Of a DNA stretch of 64,000 bases, positions 14,652 through 22,699 are shown one piece after another (within the stretch, counting starts at the first letter, position 1; each line of letters starts with the position of its first letter). The stretch is from Sporosarcina sp. P2 (GTDB taxonomy: Bacteria; Bacillota; Bacilli; Bacillales_A; Planococcaceae). The notes under the pieces are model-generated. The model was not told the DNA's origin. It made no database searches and worked only from the letters and a program-made list of their open reading frames with translations. The stretch is taken from positions 186,001 to 250,000 of the forward strand of contig NZ_PDYY01000004.1 in the NCBI RefSeq assembly GCF_002743255.1, given 5' to 3'. The position numbers were made by a program, and so were the translations under genes.

Positions 14652-17036
14652 GTGACTTATCAAATTAGAAAAGCGGCAGTTTTAGGATCTGGAGTTATGG
14701 GTTCTGGTATCGCAGCACACTTGGCGAATATAGGCATTCCCGTACTATTACTAGATATCGTACCACCGAAATTAGGTGCTGATGACGAAGCAAAAGGCTT
14801 AACGTATGATAATCCGCAATTCCGCAATAAGTTTGCGGCTACAGCTTTGGAGAAGTTACAAAAACAAAAACCAGCTCCTTTAACAACGAAGAATAGCTTG
14901 TCATTACTTACACCAGGAAACTTCGAGGACCATTTAGATCAATTAAAAGACGTAGATTGGATTATTGAAGTCGTTGTAGAAAACTTGGATATTAAAAAAA
15001 GTTTATATGAAAAGATTGAAAATGTGCGAAAGCCAGGCACCATTATTTCATCCAATACATCGGGGATCAGTATTGAAGCGATGACGGAAGGACGTTCGGA
15101 AGATTTCCAGAAACACTTCCTAGGAACACACTTCTTCAATCCTCCAAGATACTTAAAATTACTTGAGATTATTCCTACCCAAGCGACATCGCCTGAAGTT
15201 GTAGAGTTCATGACGGTGTTCGGTGAGGATCGTTTAGGTAAGGGAGTCGTAATTGCGAAGGATACTCCAAACTTTATCGCTAACCGAATTGGTACGTATG
15301 GTTTACAAGTGACAGTGCATGAAATGCTTGAACGCGGTTATACAATCGGAGAAATCGATTCGATTACAGGTACATTGATCGGCCGTCAGACATCTGCCAC
15401 ATTCCGTACATTAGATGTTGTGGGATTGGATACGTATATGCACGTTGCGAAAAACGTCTACGATCAAACAACGGGTGAAGAGCAAAAAATATTTGAACTA
15501 CCTGATGTCGTAACGAAAATGATCGATAATGGCTGGATCGGCGCAAAAGCCAAACAAGGCTTCTATGTGAAAAAAGGCCGAGACATTATGGAATTGGATA
15601 TGAAGACATTTGAATATATTCCTACACAGAAAATGAAAGCGCCTTCAATAGAAATGGCGAAACAGCAAAAAGGACTAGCTAATAAAGTGAAGACGTTACT
15701 GTATGCAAAAGATCGTGCAGGCGAGATTTTGTGGAATACGTTAACACCGACGATGCTATATGCTGCACAACTTCACGGTGAAATTGCAGATGATATCGTT
15801 TCGATCGACAACGCAATGAAATGGGGCTTCGGCTGGACACAAGGGCCGTTTGAAATTTGGGACGCGATCGGCGTGAAGAAGTCTGTTGACATGCTGAAAG
15901 AAGAAGGCAAAGAAATTCCTGAACTCGTTCAGTCATTGCTCGATAAAGGCTATGAAACTTTTTATAGAGAAGAAGATGGCGATACGTACTACTTCGACGG
16001 CACGGACTATCAGATGGTGCAAGTGAATGAGAAAGCTATTAACTTGAAGCAGTATAAGAAAAAGCACGGAGTCATCAAGAAAAATTCTGGCGCAAGCTTG
16101 ATCGACCTTGGAGACGGCATCGCATTACTTGAATTCCATTCACCATCGAATGCGATTGGCTTGGACATTATTCAGATGATCAACTTCGCAGTAGACGAAG
16201 TGGAGCGGAATTTCAAAGGGCTTGTAATCGGCAATCAAGGGAAAAACTTCTGTGTCGGTGCAAACCTTGGCATGATTTTAATGGAAGCACAAGATGATAA
16301 TATCTTTGAACTCGACTTTGTCATCCGTTCATTCCAGAATGCGATGTTGAAGATCAAATATAGCGGGAAGCCGGTTGTTGCGGCGCCATTCCAAATGACG
16401 CTAGGTGGCGGGGCAGAAGTTTGTCTCCCGGCTGCACATATTCAGGCATCTATGGAAACGTATATAGGACTAGTTGAAGTAGGGGTAGGCCTGATTCCAG
16501 GAGGTGGCGGAAACGTCAACTTGTATCAGAAGCACTTAAAAGGTTTACCGAACGGTGTCCCTATTGATTATCAATATATTGCGAATAAAGTATTTGAATC
16601 CATTGCGATGGCGAAAACGTCGACCTCTGCTGAAGAGGCAAGAGAGAACAACTTCCTCGACTTTGCAGACGGCATAAGTGTCAATCCGGATCATCTGATC
16701 TACGATGCGAAGCAAGCGGCTTTGTCATTATTCGAAGCAGGCTATGTAGCGCCGAAGAGAGCGAAAGTTCCTGTAACAGGTGATTCTGGCTATGCGACAC
16801 TATTACTGGCAGCTGAAGGGATGTTCATTTCTGGATTCATTAGCGAACATGATTTAAAGATTGCGAAGAAACTTGCATACGTACTGTCAGGCGGGAAAAT
16901 TCCATATGGTACACGTGTCGATGAGCAGTACTTACTTGATTTAGAACGCGAAGCATTTTTAAGTTTAGTGGCAGAACCGAAATCACAGCAGCGTATGCAG
17001 CATATGCTGGTCAAGGGGAAACCGTTACGTAACTGA
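14652..17036 (+). CDS. fadN: 3-hydroxyacyl-CoA dehydrogenase / enoyl-CoA hydratase (FadN)
   Basis: A protein of 794 residues from the GTG at 14652, selected because AGAGGAGG lies just upstream; an ATG at 14613 falls inside the FadR dyad and has no ribosome site. The N-terminal NAD-binding domain opens AAVLGSGVMGSGIAAHLANI, and SNTSGISIEAM and GTHFFNPPRYLKLLEI are typical of 3-hydroxyacyl-CoA dehydrogenase. The C-terminal crotonase domain has VIGNQGKNFCVGANLGMI and FQMTLGGGAEVCLPA. It catalyses the two middle steps of fatty-acid beta-oxidation. It is first in the fadN-fadA-fadE operon, as in B. subtilis. Confidence 0.95.
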   Translation: MTYQIRKAAVLGSGVMGSGIAAHLANIGIPVLLLDIVPPKLGADDEAKGLTYDNPQFRNKFAATALEKLQKQKPAPLTTKNSLSLLTPGNFEDHLDQLKDVDWIIEVVVENLDIKKSLYEKIENVRKPGTIISSNTSGISIEAMTEGRSEDFQKHFLGTHFFNPPRYLKLLEIIPTQATSPEVVEFMTVFGEDRLGKGVVIAKDTPNFIANRIGTYGLQVTVHEMLERGYTIGEIDSITGTLIGRQTSATFRTLDVVGLDTYMHVAKNVYDQTTGEEQKIFELPDVVTKMIDNGWIGAKAKQGFYVKKGRDIMELDMKTFEYIPTQKMKAPSIEMAKQQKGLANKVKTLLYAKDRAGEILWNTLTPTMLYAAQLHGEIADDIVSIDNAMKWGFGWTQGPFEIWDAIGVKKSVDMLKEEGKEIPELVQSLLDKGYETFYREEDGDTYYFDGTDYQMVQVNEKAINLKQYKKKHGVIKKNSGASLIDLGDGIALLEFHSPSNAIGLDIIQMINFAVDEVERNFKGLVIGNQGKNFCVGANLGMILMEAQDDNIFELDFVIRSFQNAMLKIKYSGKPVVAAPFQMTLGGGAEVCLPAAHIQASMETYIGLVEVGVGLIPGGGGNVNLYQKHLKGLPNGVPIDYQYIANKVFESIAMAKTSTSAEEARENNFLDFADGISVNPDHLIYDAKQAALSLFEAGYVAPKRAKVPVTGDSGYATLLLAAEGMFISGFISEHDLKIAKKLAYVLSGGKIPYGTRVDEQYLLDLEREAFLSLVAEPKSQQRMQHMLVKGKPLRN

Positions 17037-17062
17037 TGAGGATAGCTAAAGGAGGAAACAGA

Positions 17063-18238
17063 ATGCGCGAAGCAGTAATTGTAGCCGGTGCTCGAACACC
17101 GATTGGAAAAGCAGGAAAAGGTTCGTTGGCAACTGTCCGTCCGGATGATCTGGGGGCGTTGACTATAAAGGAAACATTGAAGCGTGCAGGGAATTATGAT
17201 GGACCAATTGACGATTTAATCATCGGTTGTGCGATGCCAGAAGCGGAGCAAGGAATGAATGTCGCGCGTAATATCGGTGCGTTGGCAGGTTTACCCGACA
17301 CGACACCAGCTGTAACAGTCAACCGTTTTTGTTCATCCGGTTTGCAGTCAATCGCGTATGCGGCAGAACGCATCATGCTGGGTCACTCCGAAGCAGTGTT
17401 AGCAGGTGGCGTTGAATCGATGAGCATGGTCCCAATGATGGGCAATACGATTCGTCCGAACTATAAACTGGCGGAAGACGCACCGGAATACTACATGGGG
17501 ATGGGACATACAGCGGAGCAAGTGGCGCAGAAATACGGTATCTCCCGTGAAGATCAGGATGCGTTCGCAGTTGAATCACATAAACGTACGGAAGCCGCAA
17601 TCAGAGAAGATAAATTTGTCGATGAAATTGTACCCGTTGAAGTAACGAAGCGTTTTGTCGATGCAGACGGCAAGTATCAGGAAAAAACCATTTTATTCGA
17701 AATGGATGAAGGTGTACGTCCAGGGACAACGACTGAAATACTTGGGAAATTACGTCCGGCATTCGCAGCGCAAGGTTCCGTAACAGCAGGTAACGCGTCA
17801 CAAACTTCTGACGGGGCAGGAATGGTTTTATTAATGGATAGAGAAGTGGCTGAAGGGCGTGGACTACAGCCGTTAGCAAAATTTCTTTCATTCGCAGTAG
17901 GCGGCGTTCCACCAGAAGTGATGGGGATCGGACCGATAGTAGCCGTGCCGAAAGCGTTGAAACTAGCCGGTCTATCTATTGAAGACATCGACCTTTTCGA
18001 GCTCAATGAAGCGTTCGCATCCCAGTCAATCGCTGTGATTCGCGAACTTGGATTGGATATGGATAAAGTGAACGTCAATGGTGGAGCGATTTCATCAGGT
18101 CACCCATTAGGTGCAACAGGAACGATTTTGACTTTGAAATTAATTAATGAATTGAAACGCCAAGGCAAAAAGTACGGTGTCGTCACGATGTGTATCGGTG
18201 GCGGAATGGGAGCAGCTGGAGTATTCGAAGTTCTATAA
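17063..18238 (+). CDS. fadA: acetyl-CoA C-acyltransferase (3-ketoacyl-CoA thiolase, FadA)
   Basis: A protein of 391 residues from the ATG at 17063, with AAAGGAGG upstream; an in-frame start at 17036 lacks a ribosome site. Thiolase landmarks are the nucleophilic Cys in NRFCSSGLQSIAYAAE, the His in GGAISSGHPLGATG, and the second active Cys in VTMCIGGGMGAAGVFE. It performs the thiolytic cleavage that ends each beta-oxidation cycle, releasing acetyl-CoA. It lies 26 bp after fadN and 30 bp before fadE, the expected operon. Confidence 0.95.
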   Translation: MREAVIVAGARTPIGKAGKGSLATVRPDDLGALTIKETLKRAGNYDGPIDDLIIGCAMPEAEQGMNVARNIGALAGLPDTTPAVTVNRFCSSGLQSIAYAAERIMLGHSEAVLAGGVESMSMVPMMGNTIRPNYKLAEDAPEYYMGMGHTAEQVAQKYGISREDQDAFAVESHKRTEAAIREDKFVDEIVPVEVTKRFVDADGKYQEKTILFEMDEGVRPGTTTEILGKLRPAFAAQGSVTAGNASQTSDGAGMVLLMDREVAEGRGLQPLAKFLSFAVGGVPPEVMGIGPIVAVPKALKLAGLSIEDIDLFELNEAFASQSIAVIRELGLDMDKVNVNGGAISSGHPLGATGTILTLKLINELKRQGKKYGVVTMCIGGGMGAAGVFEVL

Positions 18239-18268
18239 AAAACAGACAAACAAATAGGGGGAAATTAC

Positions 18269-20068
18269 ATGACTAAAGCTATGGAGGGAACTACTATGAC
18301 TGAATTCGTAAAAGGTGGAGCATTTTTAACTGAGGACATGGACGCTAGTCGCGTTTTCACACCGGAGGATTTTACAGATGAGCAAAAGATGATCGCCAAA
18401 ACAACGGAAGAGTACGTAAAAAACGACGTCATGCCGTTAATTGAAAAGCTAGAGAACCATGAGTTTGAAAACTCCGTAACATTGCTGAAGAAAGCTGGAG
18501 ATCTAGGACTTCTAGCTGCGGATATTCCAGAAGAGTATGAAGGTCTTGCGTTGGACAAGATTTCATCCGCATTGATCGCGGAGAGGCTATCCGTAGCAGG
18601 CGGCTTTTCGATTACCCACGGTGCACACGTAGGAATCGGTACTTTGCCGATCGTGTTATTCGGTAACCATGAACAAAAAATGAAATACTTGCCGAACTCT
18701 GCAAGTGGAGCGAAAATTTCGGCTTATGCATTGACAGAGCCGAGCTCAGGGTCAGACGCACTAGGCGCGAAGACCACTGCTAAATTAAACGCTGCGGGTA
18801 CACACTATGTACTAAACGGTGAAAAACAGTGGATCACGAACTCTGCATTTGCCGATGTCTTCGTAGTATACGCAAAAGTAGATGGCGACAAATTCACAGC
18901 ATTTATTGTGGAAAGAGAGTACCCAGGCGTTTCCGTAGGACCAGAAGAGAAGAAAATGGGGATCAAATCCTCTTCTACACGTACATTGATCTTAGAGGAC
19001 GCGGAAGTACCTGTTGAAAACTTATTAGGGGAAATTGGTCGCGGTCACGTCATCGCGTTCAACATTTTGAACATTGGCCGTTACAAGCTTGGAGTAGGTA
19101 CAATTGGCGGATCCAAACGTGCACTTGAATTGGCTATCAAATATGCTAACCAGCGTAAACAATTCGACACACCGATTTCTTCATTCAACTTAACGAAGGA
19201 AAAGTTCGGTACGATGGCTTCTAAGTTGTACGCAACAGAAAGTTTGATCTATCGTACGGTTGGGTACTTCGAAGAGCGGAACGCGGCGATGACCCCTGAA
19301 GAGCAAAAGGACGGCGCAAAAGTGGCGGCTTCGATTGCTGAATACGCAATTGAATGTTCTATTAACAAAGTAGTAGGTTCAGAAGTTTTGGATTATATAT
19401 CTGATGAGGCAGTACAAATTCACGGCGGGTACGGTTTCATGGCAGAGTATGAAGTAGAGCGCATCTACCGTGACTCCCGTATTAACCGTATCTTCGAAGG
19501 AACGAATGAAATCAACCGTATGATCGTTCCAGGCACGTTCTTGAAGAAAGCAATGAAAGGCGAATTGCCATTGCTTCAACAAGCACAAGCATTGCAAGAA
19601 GAGTTGTTAATGCTGATGCCGGAAGAAGTGGGAGACGAAGCGTTGGCTCAAGAGAAAATGCTTGTGAAGAATGCGAAGAAGATCGGTATCTTGGTTGCGG
19701 GAATTGCAGCACAACGTTACGGTGCGAAGCTCGATCAGGAGCAAGAGATTCTTGTGAACATCGCAGATATTGCGAATGATTTATTCGGTATGGAGTCTGC
19801 AGTGCTTCGTACGGAGAAGGCCATCAACAAGAATGGTGAAGAGAAAGAGAAGCAAAAGCTTCTATATACACAGATTTTCTGTCAGGAAGCGTTCGGACGT
19901 ATCGAAGCAGCAGCGAAAGAGACGTTGCTGGCAGCGGTCGACGGCGACAACCAGCGTATGATGATTTCGGCTTTGCGCAAGTTAACTCGTAATAATCCGT
20001 ACAATATCATTGCGAAGAAGCGTGAAGTGGCAGAGAAGTTGATCGAAGCAGAGAAGTATATCGTTTGA
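18269..20068 (+). CDS. fadE: acyl-CoA dehydrogenase (FadE)
   Basis: A protein of 599 residues from the ATG at 18269 with a GGGGGA site; an in-frame ATG at 18296 also has GGAGGG 8 bp upstream and is a real alternative. The acyl-CoA dehydrogenase core shows AYALTEPSSGSDALGA, EKQWITNSAFADVFVV, the FAD-binding YANQRKQFDTPIS, QIHGGYGFMAEYEVERIYRD and RINRIFEGTNEINRM. The C-terminal extension beyond ~400 residues is the longer VLCAD-like form seen in B. subtilis FadE. It catalyses the first, FAD-linked step of beta-oxidation, passing electrons to ETF. It is last in the operon and is followed by a terminator. Confidence 0.95.
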   Translation: MTKAMEGTTMTEFVKGGAFLTEDMDASRVFTPEDFTDEQKMIAKTTEEYVKNDVMPLIEKLENHEFENSVTLLKKAGDLGLLAADIPEEYEGLALDKISSALIAERLSVAGGFSITHGAHVGIGTLPIVLFGNHEQKMKYLPNSASGAKISAYALTEPSSGSDALGAKTTAKLNAAGTHYVLNGEKQWITNSAFADVFVVYAKVDGDKFTAFIVEREYPGVSVGPEEKKMGIKSSSTRTLILEDAEVPVENLLGEIGRGHVIAFNILNIGRYKLGVGTIGGSKRALELAIKYANQRKQFDTPISSFNLTKEKFGTMASKLYATESLIYRTVGYFEERNAAMTPEEQKDGAKVAASIAEYAIECSINKVVGSEVLDYISDEAVQIHGGYGFMAEYEVERIYRDSRINRIFEGTNEINRMIVPGTFLKKAMKGELPLLQQAQALQEELLMLMPEEVGDEALAQEKMLVKNAKKIGILVAGIAAQRYGAKLDQEQEILVNIADIANDLFGMESAVLRTEKAINKNGEEKEKQKLLYTQIFCQEAFGRIEAAAKETLLAAVDGDNQRMMISALRKLTRNNPYNIIAKKREVAEKLIEAEKYIV

Positions 20069-20083
20069 GTATAGTTTAGACAG

Positions 20084-20110
20084 AACGCCTCCTATGTGGG
20101 GCGTTTTTTG
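20084..20110 (+). terminator. terminator of the fad operon
   Basis: AACGCCTC and GGGGCGTT arms (one G-T pair), followed by TTTTTT. Confidence 0.8.
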
Positions 20111-20170
20111 GTTTGGTTGGTATTTGTTTAAGTTCAAGTTCAGTGAGTGAAGAGTGATGTCATGGGATTT

Positions 20171-20290
20171 CCACTGCAGCTGGGGGACGCTTTCCCGAGG
20201 GCCCGCGGTGAGCCAACTGTTCGCTTCGCTCTCTTAGTTGTCTCACCTGATCGGGCTGATCCTCCGGGAGTCGCCCCCAGCTTCCGTTAC
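20171..20290 (+). repeat. imperfect palindromic intergenic repeat, copy A
   Basis: Outer stem AGCTGGGGG (20178) pairs with CCCCCAGCT (20274-20282). Inner stem GGTGAG.CAACT (20207-20218) pairs with AGTTG.CTCACC (20236-20247) around a loop containing TTCGCTTCGCT. It shares GGACGCTTTCCC, TTCGCTTCGCT and GGGAGTCGCC with copy C, and CTGATCCTCC with copy B. No gene lies in 20111-20676, which holds copies A and B and short spacer sequence. Confidence 0.85.
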
Positions 20291-20461
20291 AATCCTTACG
20301 TTGAAAGTGGACAGACTTAGATCACTTACTGTCGTTTGTATGTGAAGTATTATTATGTCTTTACTTATTTAAATTCAAATGTTGAAATTAAAGTTCAAAA
20401 TTGTTTACAACCCTAACTTCGATGCGCAATAAAGAGTATCACCCGCACACATTGCAAGGGA

Positions 20462-20575
20462 TTGGAGCGGCAGGCGGCGACTCGGGGAGGATCAGTGGGA
20501 CAGGTGAAACACCCAGCGAGCGAAGCGAAGGGGTGTGGTTCACCGCCCACCCTCCCGAACGCATCCGCCTAGAGC
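20462..20575 (-). repeat. imperfect palindromic intergenic repeat, copy B (inverted relative to A)
   Basis: Outer stem AGGCGG (20472-20477) with CCGCCT (20565-20570); inner stem GGTGAA/TTCACC plus ACACCC/GGGTGT at 20503-20544 around the conserved CTTCGCTTCGCT loop when read on the minus strand. A 74-codon reading frame over it is a product of the repeat, not a gene. Confidence 0.85.
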
Positions 20576-20676
20576 GCAAATCCCTACCCCTATCCTCATG
20601 CAAGCTTCTCCCTGCACTTAGCTAGTACCCAACCCCCTTTATTTGCTATACTGAAAAAAAGGAAGGATTGATTATT

Positions 20677-21036
20677 ATGACTATAACATACTACGGCTAT
20701 CCAAAATGTACCACGTGCCGCAAAGCGAAGAAATGGCTTACGGACGAGGGGATTTCATTCGATGAAAAGAACATCGCTGAACAACCTCCAAGCGAAGACG
20801 AATTGCGCAACATGATCGCGAATTCCGGACTTGAAATGAAAAAGTTCTTCAACACGAGCGGCATGAAATATCGTGAGCTCAATTTGAAAGATAAACTGCC
20901 AACTATGACGGATGATGAAAAGATCGCGCTCCTCGCTTCAGACGGAATGCTCATCAAACGCCCAATCGTTTCCGACGCCCAAAAAGTGACTGTTGGATTT
21001 AATGAAACCACGTTCACGGAAACATGGAAGAAGTGA
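20677..21036 (+). CDS. yusI: ArsC/Spx-family thiol protein YusI
   Basis: A protein of 119 residues from the ATG at 20677, with AAGGAAGG about 9 bp upstream; a TTG at 20668 abuts that site and is rejected. It has a thioredoxin-like ArsC/Spx fold with the redox CxxC near the N-terminus (GYPKCTTCRKAKKWL) and the family closing region LIKRPIVSDAQKVTVGF. It is probably a cytoplasmic arsenate-reductase-like or Spx-like protein of unknown target. It sits between fadE and gcvH as in B. subtilis, where it is also uncharacterised. A TATACT element at 20646-20651 may be its -10. Confidence 0.88.
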   Translation: MTITYYGYPKCTTCRKAKKWLTDEGISFDEKNIAEQPPSEDELRNMIANSGLEMKKFFNTSGMKYRELNLKDKLPTMTDDEKIALLASDGMLIKRPIVSDAQKVTVGFNETTFTETWKK

Positions 21037-21112
21037 TCTAGGTTCTTGTCTTTACAGGGGAACTATGGCAAACTAAAGGAAGTTAAACTATTATATTTTT
21101 GGAGGTAACGAC

Positions 21113-21493
21113 ATGAGCACACCAAAAGATTTGCGTTATTCAGAAGAGCATGAGTGGGTAAAAGAAGAAGACGGTAAATACCGTATCGGCATCACACATT
21201 TCGCACAGTCTGAACTAGGGGATATCGTATTTGTTGAATTGCCACAGGTTGGCGATCAATTGAAATCAGACGAGCCTTTCGGAAGCGTTGAATCAGTGAA
21301 GACGGTTTCTGAATTGTACGCTCCATTAACTGGTAAAGTTGTAGAAGTGAACGAAAACCTTGAAGATAGCCCTGAATTGGTTAACGAATCTCCATATGAA
21401 GACGCATGGATGGTAGTAGTTGAAATCGATAACAAAGCTGAACTGGATGAGTTAATGACAGCTGAGCAGTACGAAGAAATGACAGCTGAATAA
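21113..21493 (+). CDS. gcvH: glycine cleavage system H protein
   Basis: A protein of 126 residues, the usual length, acidic. The lipoyl-attachment lysine is in [17 protein letters not shown]. The N-terminus ([20 protein letters not shown]) is typical. It shuttles the aminomethyl group between the P, T and L proteins of glycine cleavage and in Firmicutes also serves as the entry point for octanoyl/lipoyl relay to other complexes. The lipoyl synthase gene lies about 22.5 kb away in this window. TGGAGG precedes the start, and a strong terminator follows. Confidence 0.95.
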   Translation: MSTPKDLRYSEEHEWVKEEDGKYRIGITHFAQSELGDIVFVELPQVGDQLKSDEPFGSVESVKTVSELYAPLTGKVVEVNENLEDSPELVNESPYEDAWMVVVEIDNKAELDELMTAEQYEEMTAE

Positions 21494-21504
21494 TATTCCA
21501 AAAG

Positions 21505-21535
21505 AAAAAGCGCTGGAACGTCTCAGCGCTTTTTT
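21505..21535 (+). terminator. terminator after gcvH
   Basis: AAAAAGCGCTG, 8-nt loop, CAGCGCTTTTTT. Confidence 0.9.
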
Positions 21536-21555
21536 ACACGCTAGGAGGAAACAGG

Positions 21556-21921
21556 ATGGACCCGAAAGTTCTCATTGTAGAAGGCGGTTCGGATCGTAAG
21601 CGGCTAGTACCGATCCTTGCAGAGCCTGTAGAGATTCTTTGTACGAATGGCACGATCAGTGCGTATCATATTGAAGAACTGCTTGAACCGTACGAGCAGC
21701 AAGATCTGTTCGTCTTTATGGATGCGGACGCCTCCGGTGAGTCCATTCGTAAGCTGTTCAAACAACTGTATCCAGAAGCGAGACATTTATACACGGATCG
21801 TCTCTACCGTCAAGTGGAAACGACTCCCGTTAAGCTATTGGCAAGCATTTTAGCTGCTGCTAATTTTAAAGTACATTCCAAGTATTTGGCAGGTGGACAA
21901 CATGAATCATTGGACAATTGA
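21556..21921 (+). CDS. yusF: small Toprim-domain protein YusF
   Basis: A protein of 121 residues consisting almost only of a Toprim fold. The catalytic Glu motif is LIVEGGSDRKRL and the DxD motif is FVFMDADASGESIRKLF. Stand-alone Toprim proteins of this type are related to the RNase M5/OLD nuclease and primase domains, and the substrate of this one is unknown. AGGAGG precedes the start. Its stop lies inside the following yusE gene (20-bp overlap), so the two are co-translated. The order gcvH-yusF-yusE matches B. subtilis. Confidence 0.85.
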   Translation: MDPKVLIVEGGSDRKRLVPILAEPVEILCTNGTISAYHIEELLEPYEQQDLFVFMDADASGESIRKLFKQLYPEARHLYTDRLYRQVETTPVKLLASILAAANFKVHSKYLAGGQHESLDN

Positions 21922-22201
21922 AGACTGGCAACGCACACAGGCTACAGAGCAAGTAGCCGCTTTTTATTTATATACACCAATGTGTGGAACGTGTGCAGTC
22001 GCTTCAAAAATGCTTACGGTGATCGAGACAATGCGCCCGCAACTACCGATTGGAAAGGCAGACTTGAATTATGTCCAGGAAATCGCAACTGAATATGAGG
22101 TGGAAAGTGTTCCTTGTTTACTCATTCAGCGAAAAGGACAGCCTGTAGAAAAGATTTACGCCTTTCAATCCGTCCCGTATCTACTAGAGAAGCTCAGTTG
22201 A
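21902..22201 (+). CDS. yusE: thioredoxin-like protein YusE
   Basis: A protein of 99 residues from the ATG at 21902, with AGGTGG 5 bp upstream; a GTG at 21893 overlaps that site. It has a thioredoxin fold with active site TPMCGTCAVASKM (CGTC) and the cis-Pro region VESVPCLLIQRKG. The protein is cytoplasmic with no signal peptide. It overlaps yusF by 20 bp. Its stop codon overlaps the -35 box of the met operon promoter, so packing here is very tight. Confidence 0.85.
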   Translation: MNHWTIEDWQRTQATEQVAAFYLYTPMCGTCAVASKMLTVIETMRPQLPIGKADLNYVQEIATEYEVESVPCLLIQRKGQPVEKIYAFQSVPYLLEKLS

Positions 22202-22227
22202 CAATTGAAATAAAAGTATGGTATAAG
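22198..22227 (+). promoter_or_regulatory. promoter of the metNIQ operon
   Basis: A perfect TTGACA, an 18-bp spacer, then TATAAG, immediately upstream of the S-box leader. Confidence 0.7.
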
Positions 22228-22249
22228 TAGTTAATCAATTGAATACGTA

Positions 22250-22360
22250 ACTCTTATAAAGAGAGGCGGAGGGAAGTGCCCTATGAAGCCCGGCAACCGT
22301 CACATATGTGAAATGGTGCCAAATCACTCAAAGTGTAATGCTTTGATAGATGAGAGAAAT
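22250..22360 (+). ncRNA. SAM (S-box) riboswitch
   Basis: The hallmark S-box elements occur in order: CTTATAAAGAGAGGCGGAGG, then GCCCTATGAAGCCCGGCAACC, here split by one or two variable bases, then GGTGCCAA and GATAGATGAGAGA. It is followed by a terminator hairpin and the met ABC transporter genes, so high SAM should end transcription before metN. Confidence 0.95.
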
Positions 22361-22387
22361 GGTAACGTACATAACTACATACGTTCG

Positions 22388-22418
22388 GCCTTTCTGCTTA
22401 TCTGCAGGAAGGCTTTTT
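22388..22418 (+). terminator. S-box riboswitch terminator
   Basis: GCCTTTCTGC and GCAGGAAGGC flank a 6-nt loop and are followed by TTTTT. Confidence 0.9.
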
Positions 22419-22426
22419 TAAACTAA

Positions 22427-22534
22427 AGCTTCAGATGCCGTTTAGCTCCGACAGGCGTTGGAGAGCTTAAAAGCAAGGCGCTTTTTGCCTTGATCTTAAG
22501 ATCGAAACGACCCGAGGAGCTGGCATCTGAAGCT
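22427..22534 (+). repeat. structured tandem unit 1 (candidate RNA element)
   Basis: P1 is a perfect 13-bp stem (AGCTTCAGATGCC at 22427-22439 with 22522-22534), followed by a 4-nt left bulge (GTTT), P2 AGCTCC/GGAGCT, then an internal loop GACAGGCGTTGGA (22450-22462) opposite GAAACGACCCGA (22504-22515), P3 GAGCTTAA/TTAAGATC, and P4 CAAGGC/GCCTTG with a 7-nt loop. The internal-loop sequences are identical in unit 2 while stems differ. The unit lies between the S-box terminator and metN. Confidence 0.8.
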
Positions 22535-22552
22535 AGATGAAACTAAAGTGGA

Positions 22553-22648
22553 AAGCGCCATGTAGGCTCGACAGGCGTTGGAAGACGTACCACAAAGGCG
22601 CTCTTTGCCTTTTTGGTACGTCTGAAACGACCCGAGAGCCTAGTGCTT
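22553..22648 (+). repeat. structured tandem unit 2 (candidate RNA element)
   Basis: The same architecture as unit 1: P1 AAGCGC/GTGCTT, 4-nt left bulge CATG, P2 TAGGCTC/GAGCCTA, internal loop GACAGGCGTTGGA (22570-22582) opposite GAAACGACCCGA (22624-22635), P3 AGACGTACC/GGTACGTCT, P4 AAAGGC/GCCTTT with a 7-nt loop. Stem sequences differ from unit 1 yet keep pairing, while the loops are invariant. Confidence 0.8.
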
Positions 22649-22699
22649 GTAGTATTCTAAAAAAACAGATTTAAAAGACTTAATAAGGTGGTGCGGAAA

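Noticed and set aside
20401..20625. 74-codon reading frame between fadE and yusI
   Set aside because: It is a translation of palindromic repeat copy B; no ribosome site and repeat-derived composition.
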